Origin: Comamonadaceae bacterium
GTDB taxonomy: Bacteria > Pseudomonadota > Gammaproteobacteria > Burkholderiales > Burkholderiaceae_C
DNA length: 64,000 bases
Direction: 5' to 3'
NCBI GenBank assembly: GCA_947476285.1
Contig: CANJPU010000026.1
Location: 1 to 64,000 of the forward strand
The translations under genes and the position numbers were made by a program. Numbering within the stretch: the first letter of the stretch is position 1; every line of letters begins with the position of its first letter. Of this stretch, positions 1 through 9,180 are shown one piece after another. The notes beneath the pieces are model-generated. The model was not told where the DNA came from. It worked only from the letters and a program-made list of their open reading frames with translations, and did not search any database.

Positions 1-159
1 AGCCTGTCGGACTTTGGGCGTCGAAGCGAAATTTGCGAAAACCGAGGACAGTTTTTTCCGCATTCGCAGCCCCATAGCCCAGCTATGGGGCAAGAAGGCG
101 GGAAAAAATGGACCGGTTTCTCGCAAATTGCAGCCGACGTTCCCAAAGTCCGACAGGCT
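1..159. repeat. Long imperfect palindrome (nested stem-loop repeat element)
   Basis: The outer arms are an exact 18-base inverted repeat at 1-18 and 142-159. Pairing continues inward with small bulges: 38-44 with 114-119, and the T-run at 52-59 with the A-run at 101-108. It ends in a perfect 9-bp hairpin, 70-78 with 82-90, around a 3-nt loop. Almost the whole 159 bases can therefore fold into one cruciform or RNA hairpin. It lies between whatever is upstream and the HNH nuclease gene. No transposase is present. Its form fits a dispersed palindromic repeat or miniature element, but copy number cannot be judged from one window. Because the window starts at base 1, the element could extend further left. 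Confidence 0.75.
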
Positions 160-215
160 GCTAGGCGTCGTGCTGAACTTCTGCGTGGTTTCCTGATGTT
201 TCAAGGAGGCGTGTT

Positions 216-773
216 TTGAAGGTTTTGAAGTTGTCCGCCCAAGGGCTGCCCCAGTCGTGGATTTCCCTGGAGCAAGCCGTGCTGCACTACGCTGCCGATG
301 AGGTGCGCTGGGAGGTGGGGGTGCAGGTTGCGCTGTTTCGCGGTGGCCACAACGCCGTCACCGGTCAGCAGTCACAGATCGCGGTCAGCAGCATCATTGG
401 CACCAAGGGCGTGCCCAACATCAACCCGTTCGATCTCAAGCCCGGCCTGACAAACAGCAAGCTGTTTGCCCGCGACCGCAATGTTTGTGCTTATTGCGGG
501 GACGCTTTTCACGAGGAAGAGCTCACCCGAGAGCACATCATTCCTTTCGCGCAAAAGGGCAAGGACCACTGGATGAACGTGGTCACGGCCTGCCGGGCCT
601 GCAACCACCGCAAGAGCAGCCGCACGCCGGAGCAGGCGCACATGCCGCTGCTGTACACGCCTTACATTCCCAGCCTGTGGGAGGACTTCATCTTGCGCAA
701 TCGCCGCATTCTGAGCGATCAGATGGAGTTCCTGATGGCGCATTTACCCAAAAGCTCGCGACTGCACGCTTAA
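216..773 (+). CDS. HNH endonuclease domain protein
   Basis: This is a 185-residue protein with a C-terminal HNH nuclease fold. Two zinc knuckles, Cys91-x2-Cys94 and Cys126-x2-Cys129, bracket the core; His107 in an E-H-I-I-P motif and Asn130-His131 complete the metal-binding site. The N-terminal 80 residues carry no domain I recognise. The TTG at 216 is chosen because AAGGAGG at 203-209 sits six bases upstream, and the GTG just before it runs into a stop. HNH proteins of this single-domain type are common in proteobacterial chromosomes, and their DNA target is generally unknown. Nothing nearby (methylase, terminase, transposase) suggests restriction or phage packaging. It stands alone beside a large palindrome and converges on the acyl-CoA dehydrogenase operon. 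Confidence 0.85.
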   Translation: MKVLKLSAQGLPQSWISLEQAVLHYAADEVRWEVGVQVALFRGGHNAVTGQQSQIAVSSIIGTKGVPNINPFDLKPGLTNSKLFARDRNVCAYCGDAFHEEELTREHIIPFAQKGKDHWMNVVTACRACNHRKSSRTPEQAHMPLLYTPYIPSLWEDFILRNRRILSDQMEFLMAHLPKSSRLHA

Positions 774-814
774 GGCTATGCTGAATAAGTCCGTTCGCGT
801 TGAGCTTGGCTGTT

Positions 815-1930
815 TCAGGCAAACACGCCCGCAGTGTCTTGCATACCCGCTGATACGTTGCCCAGGTGGTGCAGGGTGTCGCCAAAGCTCAATTCAAGTT
901 GGGTCAGCTTCTTGAAGTAATGGCTGCCAATGTATTCGTCGGTCACGCCGATGCCGCCGTGCAATTGCACCGCGTTCTGGCCCACCATGCGCATGGACAT
1001 GCCCAACTGGTACTTGGCCCTGGCCATGGCCACGCGCCGCTGCGTTGCAGGCGCATTGAGCTTGAGTGACGCGTAGTAGCTCATTGATCGAGCCAGCTCC
1101 AATTGCATTTTCATGTCCGCCACTCGATGGCGCAGCGCCTGGAAGCTGGCGATGGCCACGCCGAATTGCTTACGGGTGTTCATGTAGTCGACGGTCAGCA
1201 ACAGCAACCGGTCCATTGCACCCACGCCTTGTGCGCAGCTCGCAGCAATGCCGATGTCCACCGCATGCTCCAGTGCCGCCAGCCCTTGCCGGGTCAACAG
1301 CGTGGCGGGGGTGTTGGTCAAGGTGACTTCCGCGGCACGGCTGCCATCTTGCGTGCCATAGCCGCGCACCTTCACGCCAGAGGCTTGCCGCGCCACCAGA
1401 AAGAGCGCAATCGCGCCTTCGGCCATGGCTGGCACCAGCCAGGCATCGGCCAGGTCACCCACTGGCACGATGCTCTTGACCCCAGAGACAGACCAGACGC
1501 CGTCGGCCTGCACGGCCCGTGTCTCGCAAACGTCAAGGCGGTAGCGTGCCCTGCGTTCCTGATGGGCCAGCACCACCATCGCCTCGCCCGAAGCGATGCG
1601 AGGCAGCCATTCCGACTGCGCCGCTTGCGGCGCATAAGCGCCCAGCACCCCACCCGCGATCAATGCCTGCATGATCGGTTCGAGCACGATGCCGCGGCCC
1701 AGCTCCTCCATTGCTACCATGGCTTCGATGGGGCCCATGCCCATGCCGCCCATGTTTTCGGGAATATAGAGGCCGGTCAGGCCCAGGTCGGCCATTTCGC
1801 GGTAAGCACTGCGGTCAAAGCCGCCGGCCTTGTCGATGGCGCGGTGGCGCTCGAAGCTGTAGGCGCGCTCCACCCACTTGCGCACCGCATCCCTCAGTTG
1901 TTCCTGCTCGTCGGAAAAATCAAAGTCCAT
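815..1930 (-). CDS. Acyl-CoA dehydrogenase, pimeloyl-CoA dehydrogenase small-subunit type
   Basis: This 371-residue flavoprotein has the standard acyl-CoA dehydrogenase layout: alpha-helical N domain, central beta domain, and C-terminal helical domain ending in an H-G-G-I-G-V-T-D-E motif. It would oxidise an acyl-CoA to the 2-enoyl-CoA using FAD. The start is the ATG at 1930, preceded by AGGAG; an upstream in-frame start would add 17 poorly conserved residues. It follows a second dehydrogenase gene on the same strand after a 66-bp gap, matching the paired large/small arrangement of PimC/PimD-like enzymes. The usual medium-chain catalytic glutamate position is not obvious here, which fits subunits that act only as a heteromer. 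The actual substrate (dicarboxylyl-, branched- or ring-acyl-CoA) cannot be told from sequence. Confidence 0.85.
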   Translation of the reverse strand: MDFDFSDEQEQLRDAVRKWVERAYSFERHRAIDKAGGFDRSAYREMADLGLTGLYIPENMGGMGMGPIEAMVAMEELGRGIVLEPIMQALIAGGVLGAYAPQAAQSEWLPRIASGEAMVVLAHQERRARYRLDVCETRAVQADGVWSVSGVKSIVPVGDLADAWLVPAMAEGAIALFLVARQASGVKVRGYGTQDGSRAAEVTLTNTPATLLTRQGLAALEHAVDIGIAASCAQGVGAMDRLLLLTVDYMNTRKQFGVAIASFQALRHRVADMKMQLELARSMSYYASLKLNAPATQRRVAMARAKYQLGMSMRMVGQNAVQLHGGIGVTDEYIGSHYFKKLTQLELSFGDTLHHLGNVSAGMQDTAGVFA

Positions 1931-1996
1931 CTCGTGCTCCTGTGCTGTTGCTGCCAAGCATGCCCGGCAGGACAAATTCATTGTGCGATGCGCGCA

Positions 1997-3175
1997 TCAG
2001 CCAAGAACCGTTTGCGCCACGATCGTGCGTTGCACCTCGTTGCTGCCGCCGTAGATGCTGGTCTTGCGCATGTTCATGTAGCTGCCGGCCAGCGGCGCGC
2101 AGTGGGCGGCGCCCACGAATTCGCCCTGCCAACCCGCGTCCATAGCTTCTTGGATCAGCGGCACTGCATAGGGGCCGGCGGCCAGCATCATGAGCTCGCT
2201 GTAGCGTTGCTGGATTTCGCTGCCCCGTATTTTGAGCAGGCCGGCGATGTCTAGTGGGTTCTTGCCAGATTTTTCGGCCGACAGCACCCGCAGCACCAGC
2301 ATTTCAAGCGCCACCACATCCACTTCCAGCCTGGCGATTTCATCGCGAAAACGCGGCTCGTTCCACACGTCCTCGGCCTTGGCGATGCGCTTGAGGCGCT
2401 CTAGTTCGCGCTTGGTGCGGTTGACATCGGCGATGTTGGTGCGCTCGTGCGAGAGCAGGTGCTTGGCGTAAGTCCAGCCTTTGTTTTCCTCGCCAATCAG
2501 GTTCTCCGCAGGCACTTCGACATTGTCGAAAAACACTTCGTTGACATCGGGCTCGCCGTCGATCAATACGATGGGCCGCACCGACACGCCGGGTGATTTC
2601 ATATCGATCAGCAGGAAGGAAATGCCGGTCTGGGGCTTGCCCTCGTTGCTGGTGCGCACCAGGCAAAAGATCCAGTCGCCGTGTTGCGCCAGCGTGGTCC
2701 AGGTCTTTTGACCATTGACGATGTATTTGTCGCCCCGGCGTTCGGCCCGCGTTTTGAGCGAAGCCAGATCCGAGCCCGCACCCGGCTCGCTGTAACCTTG
2801 GCTCCACCACACATCGCCACTGGCTATGCCGGGCAGAAAGCGCTGCTGTTGCTCGGGGCTGCCGAAAGCCATGATGACTGGCGCCACCATGACCGGCCCG
2901 AAGGGCAGGATGCGCGGTGCACCGGCCAGTGCGCATTCTTCTTCGAACAAGTGCTTTTGCACCGCGCTCCAGCCAGGCCCGCCGAACTGCACGGGCCAGC
3001 CATAGCCCAGCCAACCCTTCTTGCCCAGGATGCGCCCCCAGCCCTGCATGTCTTCGCGCGTGAGCCGCAGCGCGTTGTGCACCTTGTGCGAAATCTCCGC
3101 CGGCAAATTGGCGCGCACCCAGGTGCGGACTTCCTCGCGGAATTGCTGCTCTTGTGGGGTAAAGGCCAGATCCAT
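1997..3175 (-). CDS. Acyl-CoA dehydrogenase, pimeloyl-CoA dehydrogenase large-subunit type
   Basis: This 392-residue protein opens with M-D-L-A-F-T-P-Q-E-Q, typical of PimC-like large subunits. It has the W-S-Q-G-Y-S-E-P-G-A-G-S-D flavin/substrate segment near residue 130 and the N-G-Q-K-T-W-T signature near 155. The C-terminal motif reads I-Y-G-G-S-N-E-V-Q-R, so the glutamate that is the catalytic base in medium-chain enzymes (I-Y-E-G) is glycine. The active base must come from elsewhere or from the partner subunit. It is the first gene of a two-gene operon with the smaller dehydrogenase. GGAG lies upstream of the ATG. The predicted role is the flavin-dependent first step of beta-oxidation of an unidentified CoA ester in the cytoplasm. 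Confidence 0.88.
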   Translation of the reverse strand: MDLAFTPQEQQFREEVRTWVRANLPAEISHKVHNALRLTREDMQGWGRILGKKGWLGYGWPVQFGGPGWSAVQKHLFEEECALAGAPRILPFGPVMVAPVIMAFGSPEQQQRFLPGIASGDVWWSQGYSEPGAGSDLASLKTRAERRGDKYIVNGQKTWTTLAQHGDWIFCLVRTSNEGKPQTGISFLLIDMKSPGVSVRPIVLIDGEPDVNEVFFDNVEVPAENLIGEENKGWTYAKHLLSHERTNIADVNRTKRELERLKRIAKAEDVWNEPRFRDEIARLEVDVVALEMLVLRVLSAEKSGKNPLDIAGLLKIRGSEIQQRYSELMMLAAGPYAVPLIQEAMDAGWQGEFVGAAHCAPLAGSYMNMRKTSIYGGSNEVQRTIVAQTVLG

Positions 3176-3219
3176 GGCAGTGTCTCCAGTTCAGCACCAT
3201 TATTGGCGGGTTGCGAGTT

Positions 3220-3882
3220 TTAGTCGTGTCCAGGTGGCGACATTCCCAACTCTTGTGCCATGTTTTCCACCGTGGCGCGCAATTGGGACACTTCGTTTTC
3301 AAGTGCTTCTATCCGTGCCTGCAGTGCGCCTTCGCCAGCGCCGCCGGCTGAGTGCATGGCTGCCTGCGCAGTGTCCACCGGACCGCAAAGCAAATGCGCC
3401 CAGCGCTGTTCGCGCATGCCGCTGGCGCGAGGCAGGCGCACCACCAAGGGCCCGCCTTTTTCCTGCGCGCGTTCCTGCAGTTCGTCCAGGAAGGCTTCCA
3501 CTGACGAGATGTCAGCGAAACGGTACCATCGCTCGCAGTTGATGCGCAATTCGCCTGCGGTCTGCGGTCCGCGCAGCATCAGCAAGCCGAGCAACACCGC
3601 CGACTGCTCTGGCACGCCCACGCCGCGCTGGAAATTGTGTTCCCAGCGGGTCACCCGGCTGCCGCTCGATTCGAACACCAGATTGAGCGATTTGAGCGCG
3701 TCAAGGGCTTCCTGCGCCTGCGCATCGCTCAGGTTCATCAGGGGCTCGCGGCTGGACTTCTGGTTACAGCCGGCCAACAGTGAATTGAGGGTCAGCGGAT
3801 AGCTGTCGGGCACCGTGCGGGCCTTTTCCATCAGGGTCGAAAGGACGCGGGCTTCAATTGGGTCGAGAGGGCGCAATGGCAT
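3220..3882 (-). CDS. YceH family protein (DUF480)
   Basis: This 220-residue protein begins with the family signature [15 protein letters not shown], followed by [11 protein letters not shown] and N-Q-K-S-S-R-E-P. These form the first of two winged-helix domains. The C-terminal 35 residues are a heptad-like helix (A-L-E-N-E-V-S-Q-L), probably a coiled coil. Winged-helix folds suggest DNA binding, but the family has no settled function. It is transcribed divergently from purN with only 21 bases between start codons, so promoter elements must overlap. Length and motifs match the family well. Confidence 0.9.
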   Translation of the reverse strand: MPLRPLDPIEARVLSTLMEKARTVPDSYPLTLNSLLAGCNQKSSREPLMNLSDAQAQEALDALKSLNLVFESSGSRVTRWEHNFQRGVGVPEQSAVLLGLLMLRGPQTAGELRINCERWYRFADISSVEAFLDELQERAQEKGGPLVVRLPRASGMREQRWAHLLCGPVDTAQAAMHSAGGAGEGALQARIEALENEVSQLRATVENMAQELGMSPPGHD

Positions 3883-3903
3883 GGCTGGGATAATTACAGT
3901 TAA

Positions 3904-4485
3904 ATGAAGAACATTGTTATTTTGATCTCAGGCGGCGGCTCCAACATGGCGGCCATTGTCCGCTGCGCGCACCGCGAGTCATGGGGCAAGGCCCACGGCG
4001 CCCACATCGCTGCTGTCATCAGCAACCGTGCCGACGCCGGCGGTCTGGCCTGGGCGCAGGGCGAGTCCATCGCCACCGAGGTGCTTGACCACAAGCGCTT
4101 TGCATCACGAGAGGCCTTCGATGCAGAGCTGGCGGCGGTCATCGATCGGCATCAGCCCGCACTGGTGGTGCTTGCCGGTTTCATGCGCATCCTTACGTCG
4201 GGCTTTGTCGCGCACTACCACGGGCGCCTGCTCAACATCCATCCCTCCTTGCTGCCGGCATTTCCGGGCCTGCACACTCATCAGCGCGCAATCGACGCTG
4301 GCTGCAAGTTTGCAGGCGCCACCGTGCATCAGGTCACCGCCGAGCTGGATCATGGGCCCATTCTTGAGCAAGCGGCGGTGCCGGTGCTGCCTGGTGACAC
4401 GGCCGACACGCTGGCCGCGCGGGTGCTCACGCAAGAGCACTTGATCTACCCGCGAGCGATCGCCGCCTTACTGGCGCAGCTATAA
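3904..4485 (+). CDS. purN: Phosphoribosylglycinamide formyltransferase 1
   Basis: PurN transfers a formyl group from 10-formyltetrahydrofolate to glycinamide ribonucleotide, the third step of de novo purine synthesis. The 193 residues include the phosphate-binding loop I-S-G-G-G-S-N-M near 8-15. The catalytic triad is Asn111 and His113 (in N-I-H-P-S-L-L-P) plus Asp149 (in E-L-D-H-G-P-I). Length is normal for the monofunctional bacterial enzyme. It is divergent from yceH and its stop codon abuts the stop of the DUF1653 gene on the opposite strand. The gene appears intact. Confidence 0.96.
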   Translation: MKNIVILISGGGSNMAAIVRCAHRESWGKAHGAHIAAVISNRADAGGLAWAQGESIATEVLDHKRFASREAFDAELAAVIDRHQPALVVLAGFMRILTSGFVAHYHGRLLNIHPSLLPAFPGLHTHQRAIDAGCKFAGATVHQVTAELDHGPILEQAAVPVLPGDTADTLAARVLTQEHLIYPRAIAALLAQL

Positions 4486-4716
4486 CCGCGCAAAGCGCGG
4501 CTGGCGCCGCCCTTCGATCACCACTTCTTCAAGAAACATCGCCACCGGGCGCACCCACAAGCCGTGTTCACCGTAAAGCGCGCGGTAAAGCGTCATGGGC
4601 TCCAGGGTCTCGCTGTGGCGCACCGTGCCCAGCACTTCGTAGAGCATGCCTTTGTAATGGCGGTATTGGCCAAGCGGCGTTTCGATCAAAGGGGGCAGTG
4701 GGGATGAAGTGGACAT
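4480..4716 (-). CDS. DUF1653 domain protein
   Basis: A 78-residue protein with the DUF1653 pattern: G-Q-Y-R-H-Y-K-G near residue 16, Y-E-V-L-G-T-V-R-H-S-E-T, then Y-R-A-L-Y-G-E and a final W-V-R-P-V-A-M-F. The family is a small, probably all-beta fold of unknown function found next to many housekeeping genes. The internal ATG at 4716 is chosen because it starts the conserved block; a longer frame reaching 4782 would overlap the divergent rsmB start. The gene ends against purN, sharing a few bases at the stop codons. Confidence 0.85.
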   Translation of the reverse strand: MSTSSPLPPLIETPLGQYRHYKGMLYEVLGTVRHSETLEPMTLYRALYGEHGLWVRPVAMFLEEVVIEGRRQPRFARL

Positions 4717-4738
4717 GGCGGATGGGACAATGCGGACT

Positions 4739-6010
4739 ATGCATCCTAAAGCCCTGCTCGACGCCTGCGCCGAACTCGTCAAACTCAGTCTGACTTTTGA
4801 ACACCCTGCAGACGCGGTGGTGTCGCGCTATTTTCGCGAACACCGCACCCTGGGCCCGCGCGAGCGCGCGACTCTGGCAGAGACGGTTTACAACGTGCTG
4901 CGCAAAAAGCTCTTGTTCGACCATTTGGCTCCCTCTGGCAGCGGACCCAGGGAGCGGCGTCTGGCCATACTCGGCTTTAGCGGACCGCGTGATTTTCTAA
5001 AGAGCGCACTGCATGAGCAGGAAAAAAACTGGTTGGACCAGTGCGATGCGATCAAGCCGGGCGATTTGCTTGAGCGTCACAGGCACAACCTGCCCGAGTG
5101 GCTGGTGGCGCCGCTGAAGGCGCAATTGGGTGCTGACTTCTGGCCGCTTGCGCAAAGCCTGAATCAGCCTGCACCTCTGGACTTACGGGTGAACATGCTC
5201 ACCGACAAGCGCGCCGATGTGCAAAAGGAATTGAAGCTGGCTGGGCTGAACTGCGTGCCCACGCCTTATTCGCCCTGGGGACTGCGGCTGGACACCAAAC
5301 CCGCCCTGACCCGCTATGACGCCTTCGCGCGCGGTGCGGTGGAGGTGCAGGACGAAGGTTCGCAACTGCTGGCCTTGCTGCTGGATGCCAAGCGCGGCGA
5401 GATGGTGGTGGATTTCTGCGCGGGCGCGGGGGGCAAGACCCTGGCCATAGGCGCGGCCATGCGCAACACCGGCCGTCTGTATGCGTTTGACACCTCGGCT
5501 CACCGGCTCGATGCGCTCAAACCCCGGCTGGCGAGAAGTAAGTTGTCCAATGTTCACCCGGCGGTGATCGCCCATGAGCGCGACGAGCGCGTCAAGCGCC
5601 TGGCCGGCAAGATTGATCGTGTGCTGGTGGATGCGCCTTGCTCTGGTCTGGGTACCTTGCGGCGCAACCCTGATTTGAAGTGGCGCCAGTCACCCGAGTC
5701 GGTGCGTGAGATGAGCGTCAAGCAGACTGCAATCCTTCAGAGCGCCTCGCGTTTGCTCAAACCGGGCGGGCGGCTCGTGTACGCCACTTGCAGTCTCTTA
5801 CCGCAGGAAAACGAGGAGATCGCCCGGGCTTTCAGTCAGGCCAACGGGGATTTCACCCCAATGCCAGCATTCGAGGTGCTGTCCAAACTAAAGATCGAGG
5901 GTGCCGCTGGTCTGTGTGCCGGAGGCGAGAGCGGCGGCGATTTTCTGCGATTGTGGACCCATCGGCACGCAACAGACGGTTTCTTTGCTGCGGTCTGGGT
6001 CAAGAATTGA
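4739..6010 (+). CDS. rsmB: RsmB/NOP-family rRNA cytosine-C5 methyltransferase
   Basis: This 423-residue enzyme has an N-terminal NusB-like helical region (about 1-140) and a C-terminal SAM-dependent Rossmann methyltransferase domain. The SAM loop D-F-C-A-G-A-G-G-K-T is near residue 224. Motif IV D-A-P-C-S-G-L-G near 298 and motif VI Y-A-T-C-S near 347 carry the two cysteines used in m5C chemistry. Known relatives methylate 16S rRNA at C967. The ATG at 4739 is the start of the conserved region; an ATG at 4709 would overlap the divergent DUF1653 start. The Shine-Dalgarno is weak. A hairpin with a T-run at 6093-6119 could end its transcript. Confidence 0.88.
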   Translation: MHPKALLDACAELVKLSLTFEHPADAVVSRYFREHRTLGPRERATLAETVYNVLRKKLLFDHLAPSGSGPRERRLAILGFSGPRDFLKSALHEQEKNWLDQCDAIKPGDLLERHRHNLPEWLVAPLKAQLGADFWPLAQSLNQPAPLDLRVNMLTDKRADVQKELKLAGLNCVPTPYSPWGLRLDTKPALTRYDAFARGAVEVQDEGSQLLALLLDAKRGEMVVDFCAGAGGKTLAIGAAMRNTGRLYAFDTSAHRLDALKPRLARSKLSNVHPAVIAHERDERVKRLAGKIDRVLVDAPCSGLGTLRRNPDLKWRQSPESVREMSVKQTAILQSASRLLKPGGRLVYATCSLLPQENEEIARAFSQANGDFTPMPAFEVLSKLKIEGAAGLCAGGESGGDFLRLWTHRHATDGFFAAVWVKN

Positions 6011-6051
6011 GCCAGATCATCTAATTGACGCGCCCTGTGATTATTCTCAGC

Positions 6052-6078
6052 TTGTTTTTGAACCCTCCGTCGTAAAAT
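6052..6078 (+). promoter_or_regulatory. Candidate sigma70 promoter for the desaturase
   Basis: TTGTTT at 6052-6057 and TAAAAT at 6073-6078 are separated by 15 bases. Transcription would begin near 6085, immediately ahead of the hairpin at 6093-6119 and about 57 bases before the desaturase start. The spacing is shorter than optimal, so this is a tentative call. Confidence 0.35.
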
Positions 6079-6092
6079 GCATCGAACCGTGG

Positions 6093-6119
6093 ACAAGGCC
6101 TGTTGCCTTGTTTTTTTTT
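6093..6119 (+). terminator. Intrinsic terminator or leader attenuator before the desaturase
   Basis: A perfect 7-bp stem pairs 6093-6099 with 6105-6111 around a 5-nt loop and is followed by nine T residues (6111-6119). It may simply end the rsmB transcript. It also lies between a promoter-like sequence and the desaturase start at 6142, so it could act as a leader terminator. Confidence 0.65.
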
Positions 6120-6141
6120 AATCGAGAGAGATATCGAAACT

Positions 6142-7356
6142 ATGCTGTTACCCGATTGGGCCGTCTTGAACTCCGCCCTTGATTGGCTGTCCAATGGCCT
6201 CTTGAACCTGTCGTGGTGGCAGATTGTTCTGTACACGCTGGTCACCACGCACATCACCATTGCGAGCGTGACCTTGTTCCTGCACCGCTCGCAGGCTCAC
6301 CGAGCGATGGATCTGCACGCCATCCCGGCGCATTTCTTCCGCTTCTGGCTATGGCTGAGCACTGGCATGGTGACCAAGGAATGGGTAGCCATTCACCGCA
6401 AGCACCACGCCAAGTGCGAGACCGCCGATGACCCGCACAGCCCCCAGACGCGCGGCATCGAGACCGTGTTCTGGAAAGGCTCAGAGCTGTATCGCACCGA
6501 AGCCAAGAACCAGGAAACCATGACCAAGTACGGCTTGGGTACGCCAAACGATTGGATCGAGCGCAACCTCTACACGCGCTACAGTTGGCAAGGTGTGGGC
6601 CTGATGCTCATCCTGAACGTTGCATTGTTCGGCGCAGCCGGTGCTGCTGTCTGGGCGGTGCAGATGGCCTGGATTCCAGTCACGGCTGCCGGCGTGATCA
6701 ATGGCATCGGCCATTACTGGGGTTATCGCAACTTCGAAGCGCCCGACGCCAGCACCAATATCTCGCCTTGGGGCCTTGTCATTGGCGGCGAAGAGCTGCA
6801 CAACAACCACCATACCTATCCCACCTCGGCCAAGTTCTCGGTCAAGCCATATGAGTTCGACATCGGCTGGATGTACATCAGCCTGATGCGCAGGATCGGT
6901 TGGGTCACGGTCAAGAAGGTGCCGCCCAAGCTTCAGTTGGGAGACATCAAGCCGGTGGCCGATGAAAAGACTCTGGAGGCACTCATCGCCAACCGTTACG
7001 AAGTCATGGCTGGCTATGCGCGCGAAATGCGCCGCACCTGCCAGGCAGAAATTGCCTTGCTGCAGGAAAAGCAGGCTGATCTCTCGCTGCTCAAGGCTGC
7101 CAAGCGCTGGCTGCACCGCGATGAGGAAAGAGTGCCTGCGGCTGCCCTGCCGCAGTTGGCCAAGGCCCGTGCAGCCCACCCGGTGCTGGACAAGATGGTG
7201 ACCATGCGTGAAGAGCTGCGCCAACTGTGGCTCAACACCTCGCATTCGCGCGAGCAACTCGCGGGCGATCTGCAGGCATGGTGCCACAGGGCTGAGGAGA
7301 GCGGCATCGTGGCCTTGCAGCAGTTCTCGATGAGGCTGCGTTCAGCCCGCGCTTGA
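6142..7356 (+). CDS. Membrane fatty-acid desaturase (acyl-CoA/acyl-lipid delta-9 type)
   Basis: A 404-residue integral membrane di-iron desaturase. The three histidine boxes are H-R-S-Q-A-H near residue 48, H-R-K-H-H near 85 and H-N-N-H-H near 220. Hydrophobic segments flank them (about 25-45, 65-80 and 155-195). It would insert a cis double bond into a saturated acyl chain using O2 and an electron donor, adjusting membrane fluidity. The C-terminal 130 residues are helical and charged, longer than the minimal fold. The ATG at 6142 has a GAGAGA tract upstream. It is monocistronic: a hairpin precedes it and a bidirectional terminator follows. The leader hairpin and T-run may provide regulation. 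Confidence 0.93.
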   Translation: MLLPDWAVLNSALDWLSNGLLNLSWWQIVLYTLVTTHITIASVTLFLHRSQAHRAMDLHAIPAHFFRFWLWLSTGMVTKEWVAIHRKHHAKCETADDPHSPQTRGIETVFWKGSELYRTEAKNQETMTKYGLGTPNDWIERNLYTRYSWQGVGLMLILNVALFGAAGAAVWAVQMAWIPVTAAGVINGIGHYWGYRNFEAPDASTNISPWGLVIGGEELHNNHHTYPTSAKFSVKPYEFDIGWMYISLMRRIGWVTVKKVPPKLQLGDIKPVADEKTLEALIANRYEVMAGYAREMRRTCQAEIALLQEKQADLSLLKAAKRWLHRDEERVPAAALPQLAKARAAHPVLDKMVTMREELRQLWLNTSHSREQLAGDLQAWCHRAEESGIVALQQFSMRLRSARA

Positions 7357-7373
7357 TAGCGATCGCAGCGAGC

Positions 7374-7399
7374 CGAGGTGCTCGCTCGAGGTGCTCGCT
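7374..7399. repeat. Two-copy 13-bp tandem repeat
   Basis: CGAGGTGCTCGCT occurs at 7374-7386 and again at 7387-7399, between the desaturase stop and the shared terminator. No function is evident; it looks like a small slippage duplication. Confidence 0.6.
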
Positions 7400-7410
7400 G
7401 TGAGGCAACA

Positions 7411-7437
7411 AAAAAGCCCCGCAGTGCGGGGCTTTTT
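7411..7437. terminator. Bidirectional intrinsic terminator (desaturase / rpmG)
   Basis: A GC-rich 13-bp stem pairs 7411-7423 with 7425-7437, with A5 on the left and T5 on the right. It can therefore stop transcription from either side, serving the desaturase on the plus strand and rpmB-rpmG on the minus strand. Confidence 0.88.
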
Positions 7438-7470
7438 ACTTTGTCCGCCAAAGCGGACGGAGACGCGAGC

Positions 7471-7641
7471 CTACTTCAGCTTGGTCTCTTTGTATTGGAC
7501 GTGCTTGCGAGCCTTGGGGTCGAATTTCATGATGGCCATTTTCTCGGGCATGGTCTTTTTGTTCTTGCTCGTGGTGTAGAAGTGGCCGGTACCCGCAGTG
7601 GATTCCAGCTTGATCTTTTCGCGTCCGCCTTTGCTTGCCAT
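7471..7641 (-). CDS. rpmG: 50S ribosomal protein L33
   Basis: A 56-residue basic protein reading [14 protein letters not shown] and ending K-E-T-K-L-K, the standard bacterial L33 of the large ribosomal subunit. The zinc-binding cysteines of C+ L33 paralogues are absent, so this is the zinc-independent form. It is the second gene of rpmB-rpmG; AAGGAG overlaps the rpmB stop codon and lies a few bases before its ATG. It ends ahead of the shared bidirectional terminator. Confidence 0.97.
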   Translation of the reverse strand: MASKGGREKIKLESTAGTGHFYTTSKNKKTMPEKMAIMKFDPKARKHVQYKETKLK

Positions 7642-7653
7642 GGTGTTGCTCCT

Positions 7654-7887
7654 TTAAGCTTGACCGCGTGAACGCAGGTCTGCGAGCACGGCATCGATGC
7701 CATTTTTGTCGATTAGACGCAGCGCTGCGCCAGAAACACGCAGGCGAACCCAACGGTTTTCAGTCTCGACCCAGAAACGGCGATATTGCAGGTTCGGCAA
7801 GAACCGGCGCTTGGTTTTGTTGTTGGCGTGGGAAACATTGTTTCCGACCATCGGGCCCTTGCCCGTTACGTCGCATACGCGTGCCAT
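7654..7887 (-). CDS. rpmB: 50S ribosomal protein L28
   Basis: A 77-residue ribosomal protein beginning [12 protein letters not shown], with the [14 protein letters not shown] block. It is the full-length L28 of the large subunit. The ATG at 7887 is preceded by GGAG; an upstream in-frame start would add five non-conserved residues. It leads the rpmB-rpmG operon, with a 12-base gap to rpmG. A good -10 hexamer (TATAAT) lies about 160 bases upstream on the same strand, close to the trxB stop. Confidence 0.97.
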   Translation of the reverse strand: MARVCDVTGKGPMVGNNVSHANNKTKRRFLPNLQYRRFWVETENRWVRLRVSGAALRLIDKNGIDAVLADLRSRGQA

Positions 7888-8049
7888 AAGCACTCCGATC
7901 AATCAAAAACGGCAGTCACTGGCGGATGGCGCCCAGCCTTTGCAGGCCTGGTGGCGCTGATCCTCGCTTCTGCCTCACCTCGCCATAAGGGTGGCGGTAA
8001 CCCGTGCCAAACACTGCGCAGATGCGCCTCAAATTCAGCAAAGCCTTGG

Positions 8050-8055
8050 ATTATA
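8050..8055 (-). promoter_or_regulatory. -10 element, probable rpmB-rpmG promoter
   Basis: The minus strand reads TATAAT here, an exact sigma70 -10 hexamer, upstream of rpmB and just past the trxB stop. No convincing -35 is visible at 16-18 bases. If used, it would give a leader of about 155 bases. Confidence 0.4.
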
Positions 8056-8079
8056 ACGAGATTTTCTGATGGGGCCGGT

Positions 8080-9093
<1,014 letters not shown>

Positions 9094-9180
9094 TCAAGCT
9101 GGCGTGGCCGCTCGTCCTTGTCCATTAGTGCGATTGTAAGAACCCGTCGATTGGCTTTCGGGCCGGAAGGGATTTTTAGA

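Noticed and set aside
14-196. 60-codon frame through the palindrome
   Set aside because: It lies inside the stem-loop and has no ribosome site or family features.
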